Source: Metasolibacillus fluoroglycofenilyticus (lineage in GTDB: Bacteria; Bacillota; Bacilli; Bacillales_A; Planococcaceae). Taken from it: a stretch of DNA of 64,000 nucleotides. Position numbers and translations under genes: made by a program. Of the stretch, positions 34,641 through 44,411 are shown piece after piece. The stretch lies in assembly GCF_003049645.1 (NCBI RefSeq), contig NZ_PYWK01000001.1, forward strand, positions 1,891,487 through 1,955,486, in the 5' to 3' direction. A model generated the notes under the pieces. That model searched no databases, was not told the origin of the DNA, and saw only the letters and a list, made by a program, of their open reading frames with translations. The number at the start of each line of letters is the position of its first letter. Positions within the stretch are counted from its first letter, which is position 1.

Positions 34641-35909
34641 TTATTTTTGCTCTAAAAGATAGTTCACTAAATCATGGAATGCAACTTTTTGCTGGTCGCC
34701 TGTTTCCATCGTTTTGACATTCACCGCTGCCTCCGCAAGCTCCATCTCTCCTAAAACAAGCACATACTTTGCACCTAAACGGTCTGCTGCCTTCATTTGT
34801 GCCTTCATCTTGCGATCAATGTAATCCATATCTGCCGAGATACCTTTTGCGCGGAAAGAGCTAATTAATTCTGCTGCCTTGACCTTTGCCTCAGCATCAA
34901 TAGCAACAACAAATACATCTAGCTTATTATTCACGTTTAGCTCAATCCCCTCTGCTTCAAGCGCTAATAATAAACGCTCAATCGAAAGTGCAAAGCCAAT
35001 GCCTGGCATATCTGGTCCACCGATATCCTCCACTAAACCGTTATAGCGCCCGCCACCGCAAAGTGTTGTAATAGCACCAAAGCCAGATGCTGTCGACATA
35101 ATTTCAAATGCTGTGTGATTATAATAATCAAGCCCGCGCACTAAATTTGGATCAATTTCATACGCAATTCCTAGCGTATCTAAATACATTTTCACTTTGG
35201 CAAAATAGACTGCTGAATCTTCTGTTAAATAATCTGTTAATGCTGGTGCTGATACCATTAACGGATGCCCTGCGTCAACTTTACAATCTAAAATGCGAAG
35301 CGGATTTTTTTCTAAGCGTTTTTGACAGTCTGAGCAAAACTCTCCAATGCTTGGCTCGAAGTGTCCAATTAATGCCGCGCGGTGTGCATCGCGCGTTTCT
35401 TTATCACCTAGCGAGTTCAAAACAAGCTTTAAATCCTTTAAGCCAAGTGTGCTATAGACGTCCATCGCTAATGCAATAACCTCTGCATCAATTGCTGGGT
35501 CGGCTGAACCGATTGCCTCTACACCAAATTGTACGAATTGACGATAGCGCCCTGCTTGCTGACGTTCATAGCGGAACATCGGCCCCATATAGGATAGTTT
35601 CACGGGTTGGTCTGGCTGTCCAAACATTTTATGCTCAACATAGGCACGTACTGCCGAAGCCGTCCCTTCAGGTCGAAGTGTTAAAGAGCGCCCTCCACGA
35701 TCATCAAATGTATACATTTCTTTTTGTACAATATCTGTCGTATCACCGACACCGCGTTGGAATAACTCAGTTGACTCAAACATTGGTGTGCGAATTTCGT
35801 TATACCGATAAACACGACATAATTCGCGAATTTTTTCTTCAATTAGCTGCCATTTCTCCGATTGTTCTGGCAAAATATCTTGCGTTCCTCTAGGTACTTT
35901 AAAGCTCAT
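34641..35909 (-). CDS. hisS: Histidyl-tRNA synthetase
   Basis: 422 residues. Class II core with motif 2 ([15 protein letters not shown]) and the histidine signature [11 protein letters not shown] near residue 260, then a C-terminal anticodon-binding domain ([17 protein letters not shown]). ATG 35909 follows GGGGAG; the open frame up to 35996 is part of the leader and terminator. Controlled by the T-box directly upstream. Confidence 0.96.
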   Translation of the reverse strand: MSFKVPRGTQDILPEQSEKWQLIEEKIRELCRVYRYNEIRTPMFESTELFQRGVGDTTDIVQKEMYTFDDRGGRSLTLRPEGTASAVRAYVEHKMFGQPDQPVKLSYMGPMFRYERQQAGRYRQFVQFGVEAIGSADPAIDAEVIALAMDVYSTLGLKDLKLVLNSLGDKETRDAHRAALIGHFEPSIGEFCSDCQKRLEKNPLRILDCKVDAGHPLMVSAPALTDYLTEDSAVYFAKVKMYLDTLGIAYEIDPNLVRGLDYYNHTAFEIMSTASGFGAITTLCGGGRYNGLVEDIGGPDMPGIGFALSIERLLLALEAEGIELNVNNKLDVFVVAIDAEAKVKAAELISSFRAKGISADMDYIDRKMKAQMKAADRLGAKYVLVLGEMELAEAAVNVKTMETGDQQKVAFHDLVNYLLEQK

Positions 35910-35963
35910 GATAAGCTCCCCTTTCCTCTTACTTCTTGCACGCTGTTTTACTTGAATCAAAAT

Positions 35964-36006
35964 AAAAAAAGCCCTCGTCCCCTGCATATTTTGCAAGGGA
36001 CGAAAG
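35964..36006 (-). terminator. T-box-controlled intrinsic terminator of hisS-aspS
   Basis: On the minus strand CGTCCCTTGCA pairs with TGCAGGGGACG and is followed by GGGC and a run of T. It comes straight after the T-box sequence; an antiterminator forms in competition. Confidence 0.85.
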
Positions 36007-36240
36007 CTGATTCATCAGTTCCGCGGTTCCACCCTAGTTGGCATAATTAGATTACACCCTCTCGAAATTCGGATAACGGCCGATTCCGTTTTTCCCTACT
36101 ATGCATAAGCATTTCGAGAAAAAGCCTCTCAAGTGTTATTCGCAATGAACGTACTGTAGGAAAAATTGCAGCCGATGTTTTTCCTTCTCTGTGTCAGCCC
36201 TAGTTATTGCTACTTGCTTGGTCGATGGCGATTTGTTTTT
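35964..36240 (-). promoter_or_regulatory. T-box riboswitch leader, probable His specifier
   Basis: The minus strand has the invariant T-box AGGGTGGAACCGCGG (around 36020..36034). Upstream come stem I features: an AGTA loop (GCAAGTAGCAA), AGAGAAGG, GGCTGC, and the specifier side GAATAACACTTGAGAGG. In it CAC (complement of 36133..36135) would pair with tRNA-His, fitting hisS as first gene. Uncharged tRNA-His should stabilise the antiterminator and let hisS-aspS be read. The choice of CAC over ACA or AAC is inferred from the downstream gene. Confidence 0.88.
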
Positions 36241-36440
36241 GAATTTATACTTTATCATAATGATGTATACAGGTCTTGTCAACTATTTTCAAAAAAACTA
36301 TAGATTTTCATATCGTAATGCTTTTACAATATTAATAATGTGGTGCTCACCACTAGTTATATGACCAATATATATGTTAAAACTGGATGCATACGATTAT
36401 CAATTCAGACAGGATAAACAATTTTGAAAGGAGTAAAATA

Positions 36441-37994
36441 ATGAAAAAAACATTTAGCATATGGACAATTTGTGCCATGCTCATTTTAACGATGCTGCCC
36501 ACGGTGCACAGCGCAAAAGCAGCGCAAGACGATTACATAGTGAATGCTGAAATTTTATATTTACGCGAAGGTCCCGGCCTTTCCTATCCTATTTTAGAAA
36601 CACTAAAAGAGGGTCAGTTACTTTCTTCCACTCGACAGCAAGGTGATTGGATGCATGTAAAAGTCAATAATAAAGAAGGCTGGGTAGCTAAGTGGCTCAT
36701 CAAACCAACAACAGCGACTGAACAGGACAAGTCAGAGCAGCAAATTGTTATTTCACAAGTGGACAAGCTGAATGTACGCGCAGAGCCCTCCTTATCCTCA
36801 ACAGTGCTAACCCAGCTTCCCTTAGGTGCTGAGACACAGCTACTTCAACAGCAGGAGGAATGGGTACAAATCCAATATGGAAATGTTATCGGCTGGGTTT
36901 CCACATTGTATATTACGGTCAATGAAAAACAGCAAGCTACCGTAGCGGAGGAACAACAAGAAGAAACATCTATCGAAACATTAGAAAATGACCCGAATAC
37001 ATTTACAATTGTAGTGGATACAGTCAATGTCCGAAAAAAAGCTAGCACAACATCCAAAATATTAGGTGTGGCAACAAAAGACCAGCAATACAAAGTATTA
37101 AGTAGAAAAAATAATTGGGTGGAAATCCAATACTCAAAGAAAAAATCAGGTTGGATTTATAGTTTTTATGGGACATTTACTGTCCAGCAAGATGCGCCTA
37201 CTGATCCGCTAAAACCTGTTACAGAAAATGTCACAATTATTTATAATGGAACTAACTTACGAGAGCAAGCCTCCACCTCTTCAGCTGTTGTTCAGCGTGC
37301 AGACGCGGGACAACAATATAGCATTATCGCTAAGGAAGGGGAATGGTATAAAATTGCGGTTGGTGAAAAAGAGGCCTATGTGGCAAATTGGGTAGTCTCT
37401 GCCTCTCAAAGTGAAGCAATTACTACTGCGAGTCAAAAAAATCGCAAAAACGGAACATTGCAGGGGCTGACAATCGTCATCGATCCTGGACATGGCGGCA
37501 ACGATCCCGGAACGACAGGCGTTCGTGGCACATATGAAAAAGGACTAACATTGCAAACGGCTGAGCTGCTAAAATCAAAATTACGAGCAGCAGGGGCAAA
37601 TGTTGAACTCACTCGTGAGGCAGATGTTTTCGTTGATTTACGTAAACGTATAGCTGTTGGTCATCAAGCAAATGCCGATGCCTTTATTAGCCTTCACTAC
37701 GATGCAAATGAAATAAGCTCTGTTACAGGCTTTACTACCTATTATTACGGCGACACGAATAAAGGGCTTGCCGAGGCTATTCAGCAAGGACTTGAAGGGA
37801 CGGTTAACTTGCGCAGTCGTGGTGCACAATTTGGCAACTTCCTCGTGCTACGAGAAAATCGTCAAAATGCGATATTAATTGAGCTTGGCTATTTAAGCAA
37901 TGCTGCTGAAGAAGCGGTTATTACAACTGACTATTACCGTGAACAAGCAACACTCGGTATTTACCAAGGCTTATTAAATTATTTCAATCAATAA
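36441..37994 (+). CDS. yrvJ: Secreted N-acetylmuramoyl-L-alanine amidase with four SH3b domains
   Basis: 517 residues: a signal peptide at about 1-30 ending near SAKAAQ; four bacterial SH3 domains with the repeat core LNVRAEPSLSSTVL (variants at about 35-90, 105-160, 185-245 and 265-320); then an Amidase_3 zinc domain from about 345 (TIVIDPGHGGNDPGTTG, later FISLHYDAN and ILIELGYLSN with the catalytic Glu). It cuts the glycan-peptide bond of the cell wall outside the cell. ATG 36441 behind GAAAGGAG. Order hisS / yrvJ / dtd / rel matches Bacillus, where it is yrvJ. Ends at a strong terminator. Confidence 0.94.
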   Translation: MKKTFSIWTICAMLILTMLPTVHSAKAAQDDYIVNAEILYLREGPGLSYPILETLKEGQLLSSTRQQGDWMHVKVNNKEGWVAKWLIKPTTATEQDKSEQQIVISQVDKLNVRAEPSLSSTVLTQLPLGAETQLLQQQEEWVQIQYGNVIGWVSTLYITVNEKQQATVAEEQQEETSIETLENDPNTFTIVVDTVNVRKKASTTSKILGVATKDQQYKVLSRKNNWVEIQYSKKKSGWIYSFYGTFTVQQDAPTDPLKPVTENVTIIYNGTNLREQASTSSAVVQRADAGQQYSIIAKEGEWYKIAVGEKEAYVANWVVSASQSEAITTASQKNRKNGTLQGLTIVIDPGHGGNDPGTTGVRGTYEKGLTLQTAELLKSKLRAAGANVELTREADVFVDLRKRIAVGHQANADAFISLHYDANEISSVTGFTTYYYGDTNKGLAEAIQQGLEGTVNLRSRGAQFGNFLVLRENRQNAILIELGYLSNAAEEAVITTDYYREQATLGIYQGLLNYFNQ

Positions 37995-38034
37995 AAAACT
38001 AGTAAGGAGAGCATGCTTTCCTTACTAGTTTTTT
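37993..38034. terminator. Terminator after yrvJ
   Basis: AAAAAACTAGTAAGGA pairs with TCCTTACTAGTTTTTT. Usable in both directions, although the dtd stop is 78 bases further on. Confidence 0.9.
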
Positions 38035-38111
38035 GCATTTTTATGAAGGTATTTATGATTTAGAAAAAATCCATGTTCTTTTAAAAGTTACTTTTTAGAA
38101 AGTCCCTTTCC

Positions 38112-38552
38112 TCACTTCGATTCCACAATAATCGTCACAGGTCCATCATTAATTAAGGAAACATCCATCATTGCCCCAAAAATACCTGTTTCTACTTGTA
38201 GACCATATGTGCCTAGCTCTTTGTTAAATGCTTGCCAGAGCGTTTGCGCAAAATCAGGACGTGCCGCATCTGTAAAGCTTGGACGGCGTCCCCTTTTCAC
38301 GTCGGCATACAAGGTAAATTGTGAAATGGATAAAATAGCTCCACCAACTTCTAAAATCGAATGGTTCATTTTGCCGTTTTCATCTTCATAAAGACGTAAT
38401 TCTGCCACTTTTTTCGCTACGTATTGAACATCTTCTAGCGTATCTGCATGTGTAATACCGACTAGTAAGACATAGCCTTTATCAATTGCTCCCGTTATCG
38501 TACCATTCACTGTAACGGAAGCATTTTTCGCTCGTTGGAGCACGACTTTCAT
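38112..38552 (-). CDS. dtd: D-aminoacyl-tRNA deacylase
   Basis: 146 residues with the DTD motifs [19 protein letters not shown] near residue 75 and the C-terminal [11 protein letters not shown]. It hydrolyses D-aminoacyl-tRNA for proofreading. It lies 21 bases downstream of rel in the conserved rel-dtd pair. Confidence 0.96.
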   Translation of the reverse strand: MKVVLQRAKNASVTVNGTITGAIDKGYVLLVGITHADTLEDVQYVAKKVAELRLYEDENGKMNHSILEVGGAILSISQFTLYADVKRGRRPSFTDAARPDFAQTLWQAFNKELGTYGLQVETGIFGAMMDVSLINDGPVTIIVESK

Positions 38553-38573
38553 AGGATTACCTCTTTTACTACT

Positions 38574-40766
38574 TTAGTTAATAACACGTTGCACCGAATA
38601 AACATCAGGTAATTGCTTAATTTTTTCGACTACTTTAGTTAATTCTCCGATATTTGTAATTGCAATTGTTAGCTGCAAGGTTGCCATTTTTTCTCTATCG
38701 GCGCGTCCAGCAACTGCTAAAATATTCGTTTTAGATTCGCTCACCACTTGCATAACATCATTTAAAATACCATGACGGTCATATGCTGAAATTTCAATAT
38801 CAACAGGATATTGTTTGCGCTCTGTTGCTGTTCCTACTTCCCATTCAACAGCGATTAAACGCTCTTTGTCGTCATCTTGAATATTTGGACAGTCTGCTCT
38901 ATGCACAGAAACACCGCGCCCTTTCGTAATGAAGCCGACAATCTCATCGCCTGGGACAGGTGTACAGCAGCGTGATAGACGAATAAGTAAATTATCAATG
39001 CCTTTTACAGCGACACCCGATTCTGTTGTGCGCTTTGGCTTAGGCTTTTGCATTTCCTTCACAATTTTTTCGAGCGCTTCCTCTTGCTCACGCTCTTTGC
39101 GCATTTTTTCCGCTAGGCGATTTACTACTTGCTGTGCGGTTATTCCTCCTACACCGATAGCCGCATACAAGTCTTCCTCATGCGTATAGTTGAATTTTTC
39201 AATTACGCGCTTAATGTTTTCCTGAGTTAAAACCTCTTTAGCCTCAAATTCTTGCGCCTTAATTTCTTTTTCAATTAGCTCTTTCCCTTTAATTACGCTA
39301 TCTTCACGCAGATTTTTCTTAAAATATTGTTTAATTTTGTTTTTCGCCTGCGAACTTTGAGCAATTTTAATCCAGTCACGGCTAGGTCCAAATGATTGCT
39401 TAGATGTAAGCACCTCAATAATATCCCCCGTTTTTAGCGGTGTATCGAGCGGAACCATCTTGCCATTGACTTTAGCCCCAATTGTTTTATTGCCGACTTC
39501 TGAGTGCACACGGTAAGCAAAATCTATAGGCACAGAGCCCGCTGGCAATTCAATTACATCGCCCTTTGGTGTAAAGACATAAACCATATCCGAAAATAAA
39601 TCAAATTTTAATGATTCCATAAACTCCTCAGCGTTGGATGATTCATTTTGGAATTCTAAAATTTCACGGAACCAGCTCAGTTTTTGGTCGATGCTTTCCT
39701 TGCTGCGTTCCACTGCCTTCCCTTCTTTATAGGCCCAGTGCGCCGCAATCCCATATTCAGCAATTTTATGCATATCTTTCGTACGAATTTGCACTTCTAA
39801 AGGGTCGCCATATGGCCCGATAACAGTCGTATGCAAGGATTGATATAGGTTTTGCTTTGGCATTGCAATATAGTCTTTAAAGCGACCTGGCATCGGCTTC
39901 CAAAGTGTATGAACAATGCCAAGCACCGCATAACAGTCTTTAATGCTATCTACCATAATACGAACAGCCAATAAATCATAAATCTCATTAAATTGCTTTT
40001 TTTGCATTGCCATTTTACGATAAATGCTGTAAATATGCTTTGGTCGTCCATAAATATCCGCATCGATTTCTATCTCATCAAGCTGTGATTTAATTTCATC
40101 CATTACATTATCCAAATATGCTTCGCGCTCATCGCGCTTCCTCTTCATTAAGCTAACGATGCGATAATACTGCTGTGGGTTCAAATAGCGTAACGCCGTA
40201 TCCTCTAACTCCCACTTCACTGTCGAAATTCCTAAACGATGAGCGAGAGGTGCAAAAATTTCAAGCGTTTCATTTGAAATACGTCGTTGCTTTTCCGAAG
40301 GTAAATGCTTTAATGTGCGCATATTATGTAGGCGGTCTGCTAGTTTAATTAAAATAACGCGAATATCCTGTGCCATCGCGACAAACATTTTACGATGATT
40401 TTCAGCCTGCTGCTCTTCCTTCGACATATATTTAATTTTTCCTAGCTTTGTTACACCATCTACAAGCATTGCTACTTCCTCATTAAATTCACGCACTATA
40501 TCCTCACGAGTCAATGCAGTATCTTCTACGACATCGTGCAAAAAGCCTGCCGCTACCGTCGCCGGGTCCATTTGTAGCTCAGCTAATATTCCTGCTACTT
40601 GTACAGGGTGAATAATGTATGGTTCACCTGAGCTACGAAACTGCTCTTTATGCGCTTCCTTCGCAACCTCATACGCCTTCTTTACAAAGTCAACGTGTTC
40701 ATTATTCATATATGATTTAACGAGCTCGAAAACATCTTCGGGCGCTAAAATTTGTTCTTTCGCCAT
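38574..40766 (-). CDS. relA: Bifunctional (p)ppGpp synthetase/hydrolase Rel
   Basis: 730 residues. The HD hydrolase is intact (His53, and [10 protein letters not shown] with His77-Asp78 and Glu81-Asp82). The synthetase domain is at about 200-330 ([20 protein letters not shown], then [11 protein letters not shown]), followed by TGS ([17 protein letters not shown]), a zinc/helical region ([19 protein letters not shown]) and a C-terminal ACT domain. It makes and removes the alarmone at the ribosome during starvation. Likely operon apt-rel-dtd, with a hairpin in the apt-rel gap. Confidence 0.97.
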   Translation of the reverse strand: MAKEQILAPEDVFELVKSYMNNEHVDFVKKAYEVAKEAHKEQFRSSGEPYIIHPVQVAGILAELQMDPATVAAGFLHDVVEDTALTREDIVREFNEEVAMLVDGVTKLGKIKYMSKEEQQAENHRKMFVAMAQDIRVILIKLADRLHNMRTLKHLPSEKQRRISNETLEIFAPLAHRLGISTVKWELEDTALRYLNPQQYYRIVSLMKRKRDEREAYLDNVMDEIKSQLDEIEIDADIYGRPKHIYSIYRKMAMQKKQFNEIYDLLAVRIMVDSIKDCYAVLGIVHTLWKPMPGRFKDYIAMPKQNLYQSLHTTVIGPYGDPLEVQIRTKDMHKIAEYGIAAHWAYKEGKAVERSKESIDQKLSWFREILEFQNESSNAEEFMESLKFDLFSDMVYVFTPKGDVIELPAGSVPIDFAYRVHSEVGNKTIGAKVNGKMVPLDTPLKTGDIIEVLTSKQSFGPSRDWIKIAQSSQAKNKIKQYFKKNLREDSVIKGKELIEKEIKAQEFEAKEVLTQENIKRVIEKFNYTHEEDLYAAIGVGGITAQQVVNRLAEKMRKEREQEEALEKIVKEMQKPKPKRTTESGVAVKGIDNLLIRLSRCCTPVPGDEIVGFITKGRGVSVHRADCPNIQDDDKERLIAVEWEVGTATERKQYPVDIEISAYDRHGILNDVMQVVSESKTNILAVAGRADREKMATLQLTIAITNIGELTKVVEKIKQLPDVYSVQRVIN

Positions 40767-40901
40767 TGCATATCCACCTTGTCCCTATATTTTCACGATT
40801 CATGTATAAACTCAATTTTATAAAAAATATGTATATGTTGTAAAGACACGTTATCATTTAGTTGTCGTAAAAGTGGTTAAATGTTTCAAAAAACAACAAT
40901 G

Positions 40902-40943
40902 ACTGTGTGAAAAGTGACGCATTCGCCTATCTTTCACACAGCC
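40902..40943. terminator. Hairpin after apt, GGCTGTGTGAAAG palindrome
   Basis: GACTGTGTGAAAAG pairs with CTTTCACACAGCC around GTGACGCATTCGCCTAT. It lies seven bases past the apt stop. Same family as the hairpins at 25543 and 43851. Confidence 0.65.
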
Positions 40944-40949
40944 TTATTC

Positions 40950-41462
40950 TTAATATTGAATTAATGTTTTAATTGGGTAGTTACCGATTTTGTCGCGTCC
41001 ATTCAAGTCAGACAGCTCAATTAAAAATGCGCATCCGACTACAATTCCACCTAGTTCTTTGACTAAGCGAATTGTCGCCTCTATCGTTCCACCGGTTGCT
41101 AATAAATCATCACAAATCATTACTTTTTGTCCTGGTTTAATCGCATCGCGGTGCATTGTTAACGTATCTTTGCCATATTCTAAGCCATAATCAACGCTCA
41201 CTACTTCACGTGGTAATTTACCTGGCTTACGAACAGGGGCAAAGCCGATTTCTAGCGCATAGGCTACTGGGCAGCCAATAATAAAGCCGCGCGCTTCTGG
41301 ACCTACAATAATTTCTGCGCCGAGCTCTTTCGCATATGTAACAATTTGATCTGTTGCATATTTGTAGGCTTGACCGTTGTCCATAATTGTTGTAATATCT
41401 TTAAAACTAATTCCTTCCTTCGGCCAATTCTCTACCGTTGTTACGTATTGCTTTAAATCCAT
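40950..41462 (-). CDS. apt: Adenine phosphoribosyltransferase
   Basis: 170 residues with the PRPP motif [17 protein letters not shown] near residue 122 and the APRT-type hood [15 protein letters not shown]. It salvages adenine to AMP. Thirteen bases downstream of recJ, as in B. subtilis. Confidence 0.97.
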   Translation of the reverse strand: MDLKQYVTTVENWPKEGISFKDITTIMDNGQAYKYATDQIVTYAKELGAEIIVGPEARGFIIGCPVAYALEIGFAPVRKPGKLPREVVSVDYGLEYGKDTLTMHRDAIKPGQKVMICDDLLATGGTIEATIRLVKELGGIVVGCAFLIELSDLNGRDKIGNYPIKTLIQY

Positions 41463-41475
41463 TTATTACTCCTCC

Positions 41476-43800
41476 TTAGGAATCCACTTGCATCATTTGC
41501 TTATCTAACCACTGCTTCAGCTCACTATAAGTAGCGTATAGTAGCTTTTGCTCTAACTGTATTTGTGCTGAACGTACCTTGTATGACGGAGCCTCTTCTA
41601 ACGCCTGTTTTGGCGCATTTTCTACAACTGTCGTCAGACCACCCTCTATTGTAACAAATCCTAGCTCAAAAAACACCTTTGTCATAAAATTAATTACATC
41701 CACATTTAACCCAATATGCTGCGCTAGTGGCTCGATATGCTGCTGCAAAGAAAAGCTTGGGCGTTTCTTTAAAAAGCTATAATACCAGCTAAAATGCTGA
41801 CGTGTCGGCATGCCGCTAAAATAATGTGAGGTGGCTGTATAAAAATGAGCATAAATGCGCTGTGGCTGCACCCTTTGCAGCATTTTTGTAAAATGCACTT
41901 CACTAGGAGGTAAATCAAGCACCGCAACATAGCGCTTATCACTCTTTTCTACGTGCTCTGCAAGCGTTACAGGCAATTGTAGCTGCTGTTCAAAATGCGG
42001 CACAAGCTGCTCGTCGAAAACAACAAATAGCGTCTCTTCTTTCGGAATGGTTGACACCCAACTCACCGCCTGCTTTTTACCACGCAAATCAAATAATTGC
42101 CATTCATTTGATTGCACATCCTGTACCATAAACTGTGGCTTTTTACGATTTTGCCATTCATTAATTTGCAAATCACCGACAAAGGATAGTGCAACACCGT
42201 AGGATATATCATTAAATAAATAGCCTTTATTAAAACCAATGGCATCGATTGTACAATAACCATCGTCTAGTTCTAATTTTAAATGATTTTCATTCGCTCC
42301 AATTTTCCGCATAGCACTTACTTTCACTTGTTCAAGTGCAAAAACAGGCTTCGCAAAATCGACACCGAAAGGACCTAGCTGCTGAATTTCCTCAATCGCC
42401 TCAACAGTCACTTCACTTAATTCAACAGGAACATCTATCGTTAGCTGAGGTATGAGTTGCTCAACAGTTAAACAGCTTTGTGCCTGCTTATTTAGGCGCT
42501 CCTGCAATTGTCCAACATGTTCTATAGCTAGCGTCATCCCTGCTGCCATCGGATGTCCACCAAAATGCGGCAATATATCTCTATTTTTCGCGAGTTCATT
42601 GAACAAATGGAAGCCTTCAATACTGCGCGCTGAGCCTTTTGCCACTCCATTTGCTGCATCAAGTGATAAAACTATTGTCGGGCGGTAATATTTTTCTACG
42701 AGCCTAGAGGCAACAATTCCAACAACACCGGGATTCCAACCTTCATGTGCAACGACTAAAACATGGGCATTTTTTAATTCATCATCAGCCTCAATCATTG
42801 CTTCCGCTTGCTCCGTAATCATTGCAACAATATTTTTACGCTCAGCATTTTTAGCATTCAGTAGCTCGGCTAATTCCTTTGCCGTTGAACTATCCTCGCT
42901 CATTATAAAATGCACCCCCGGCATTGCATCTCCTAAGCGACCAATGGCATTTAAACGAGGGCCGAAGTAAAAGCCAATTGTTTCCTCATTAATTTCCGAC
43001 TGCGTCGCGCTTGCTACTTTACAAAAAGCTTGCACCCATGGACTTTGAGACTGGCGTAAATATTTGATACCCTGCTGTACAATATAACGGTTTTCATCTA
43101 CCAGAGGCACTAAATCCGCAATCGTCCCTATCGCAACAAGCTCATATAAATGCGTTGGTATCTCACCGTATAATGCATGTGCTATTTTAAATGCCACTCC
43201 AGCACCTGCAAGCTCTCCAAAAGGATAATGCCCTTCTGGTACACGTGGATGAATAATAATATCTGCTGGCGGTAGCTCCTCCCCTGCCTCGTGGTGGTCG
43301 GTAACAATTACATCCATCCCAAGCTCCTTGGCAAGACGTATCGGTCCTATCCCACCAATGCCATTATCCACCGTAATAATTAATTGAACCCCTTGTTCAT
43401 ATGCATCGCGAAATAATTGCTCGTGCGGACCATAGCCATGCGTAAAGCGGTTGGGGATAACAAAATCCACATCTGCCCCTAAGTCTAATAAAGTATGGAG
43501 CATAATGGCTGTGCTCGTAATGCCGTCCGCATCATAATCTCCATAAATTAACACTTTTTCTCCTGCTTCAAGAGCTTGCTCAATCCGCTTCACTGCTTTG
43601 TCCATATTATGTAATAAAAACGGGTCATGTAGTGCTTGTTCATCCATTGTTAATATTTTTTGTGCCTGCTCAACCGTTTGACAGCCCCGTGCTACTAAAA
43701 TTTTGGCTGCGATTGGCGAAAGCTTTAATTGTTGCTGCAAATGTTGCACACTTTGCTCATTAGGGTGCTGGATAATCCATTTTTTATTCATACTTATCAT
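41476..43800 (-). CDS. recJ: Single-stranded-DNA-specific 5'-3' exonuclease RecJ
   Basis: 774 residues. DHH family motifs: VLIYGDYDADGITSTAIM near residue 70, ITVDNGIGG near 140, VIVTDHHEAGEELPPADIII near 160, FKIAHAL, and the DHHA1 motif GGHPMAAGMTL near 435. A Bacillales C-terminal extension of about 200 residues follows. RecJ degrades 5' ends in recombination and repair. Probable start ATG 43800 (or 43791) with AAAGGAAG upstream; the longer frame enters the upstream hairpin. Confidence 0.95.
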   Translation of the reverse strand: MISMNKKWIIQHPNEQSVQHLQQQLKLSPIAAKILVARGCQTVEQAQKILTMDEQALHDPFLLHNMDKAVKRIEQALEAGEKVLIYGDYDADGITSTAIMLHTLLDLGADVDFVIPNRFTHGYGPHEQLFRDAYEQGVQLIITVDNGIGGIGPIRLAKELGMDVIVTDHHEAGEELPPADIIIHPRVPEGHYPFGELAGAGVAFKIAHALYGEIPTHLYELVAIGTIADLVPLVDENRYIVQQGIKYLRQSQSPWVQAFCKVASATQSEINEETIGFYFGPRLNAIGRLGDAMPGVHFIMSEDSSTAKELAELLNAKNAERKNIVAMITEQAEAMIEADDELKNAHVLVVAHEGWNPGVVGIVASRLVEKYYRPTIVLSLDAANGVAKGSARSIEGFHLFNELAKNRDILPHFGGHPMAAGMTLAIEHVGQLQERLNKQAQSCLTVEQLIPQLTIDVPVELSEVTVEAIEEIQQLGPFGVDFAKPVFALEQVKVSAMRKIGANENHLKLELDDGYCTIDAIGFNKGYLFNDISYGVALSFVGDLQINEWQNRKKPQFMVQDVQSNEWQLFDLRGKKQAVSWVSTIPKEETLFVVFDEQLVPHFEQQLQLPVTLAEHVEKSDKRYVAVLDLPPSEVHFTKMLQRVQPQRIYAHFYTATSHYFSGMPTRQHFSWYYSFLKKRPSFSLQQHIEPLAQHIGLNVDVINFMTKVFFELGFVTIEGGLTTVVENAPKQALEEAPSYKVRSAQIQLEQKLLYATYSELKQWLDKQMMQVDS

Positions 43801-43850
43801 GTCATTCACTTCCTTTAACGATATTATTATAACAGTATTCAAGAAAAAAA

Positions 43851-43893
43851 GGCTGTTTAGAAAGCAGGCTAGCGCACCACTTTTCAAACAGCC
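43851..43893. terminator. Hairpin after yrvD, GGCTGTTTAGAAAG palindrome
   Basis: AAAGGCTGTTTAGAAAG pairs with CTTTTCAAACAGCCTTT around CAGGCTAGCGCACCA. It is 17 bases past the yrvD stop and separates yrvD from recJ. Confidence 0.7.
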
Positions 43894-43909
43894 TTTCCTT
43901 TTACATTTA

Positions 43910-44266
43910 TCACTTTTCCTCTTGCAAGCTTTCTTGTGTGTTATTTAGCAACTTCGTTTGCTGTACGACTAATTGTTCGTTTTTAGTAGTTAACTCCTGC
44001 TCTAATTGCCCGATTTTTTCATCTCTTTGCTGTAAATCTTTCGCTAAATGCTTAATTTGACGATTCATACGAAATAAATTAAAGGCAATAAAAGATATTG
44101 AACTAACCGCACCAATAAAAGCTGAGCCTAAAATAACTAATATAAGTGGCCAATGGGCTTCACCGAAAATATAATTCACTGGTACTTGGTCTACGTTTAC
44201 AACAGCAAATATTGCGATAATAATAGCAAAAACTAAGCCGATTAATAATGTCCATTGTGTTTTCAT
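43910..44266 (-). CDS. yrvD: LapA family membrane protein (YrvD-like)
   Basis: 118 residues with two membrane segments (WTLLIGLVFAIIIAIFAVVN and WPLILVILGSAFIGAVSSIS) and a C-terminal coiled coil (LAKDLQQRDEKIGQLEQEL). Domain of unknown function DUF1049/LapA; proteins of this kind bind lipopolysaccharide-related assembly in Gram-negatives, but the Firmicute role is unknown. It lies between secDF and recJ, as in B. subtilis yrvD. ATG 44266 with GGGAGG; a TTG one codon earlier is possible. Confidence 0.88.
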   Translation of the reverse strand: MKTQWTLLIGLVFAIIIAIFAVVNVDQVPVNYIFGEAHWPLILVILGSAFIGAVSSISFIAFNLFRMNRQIKHLAKDLQQRDEKIGQLEQELTTKNEQLVVQQTKLLNNTQESLQEEK

Positions 44267-44374
44267 CAATAAACGCCTCCCTATTTTTTATGTCTAGCTA
44301 TATTTTATCGTGTATTTGAGCTTGAGTAAATCAAAGAAAAAGAGAAACGAAAATGGAGCCTTCATTGCATATGC

Positions 44375-44408
44375 AAAATGAGGCTACCTAGTTAGGCAGC
44401 CTCATTTT
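44375..44408. terminator. Terminator after secDF
   Basis: AAAATGAGGCT pairs with AGCCTCATTTT with CCTA/TAGG in the loop. It overlaps the last bases before the secDF stop at 44412. Confidence 0.85.
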
Positions 44409-44411
44409 AAT

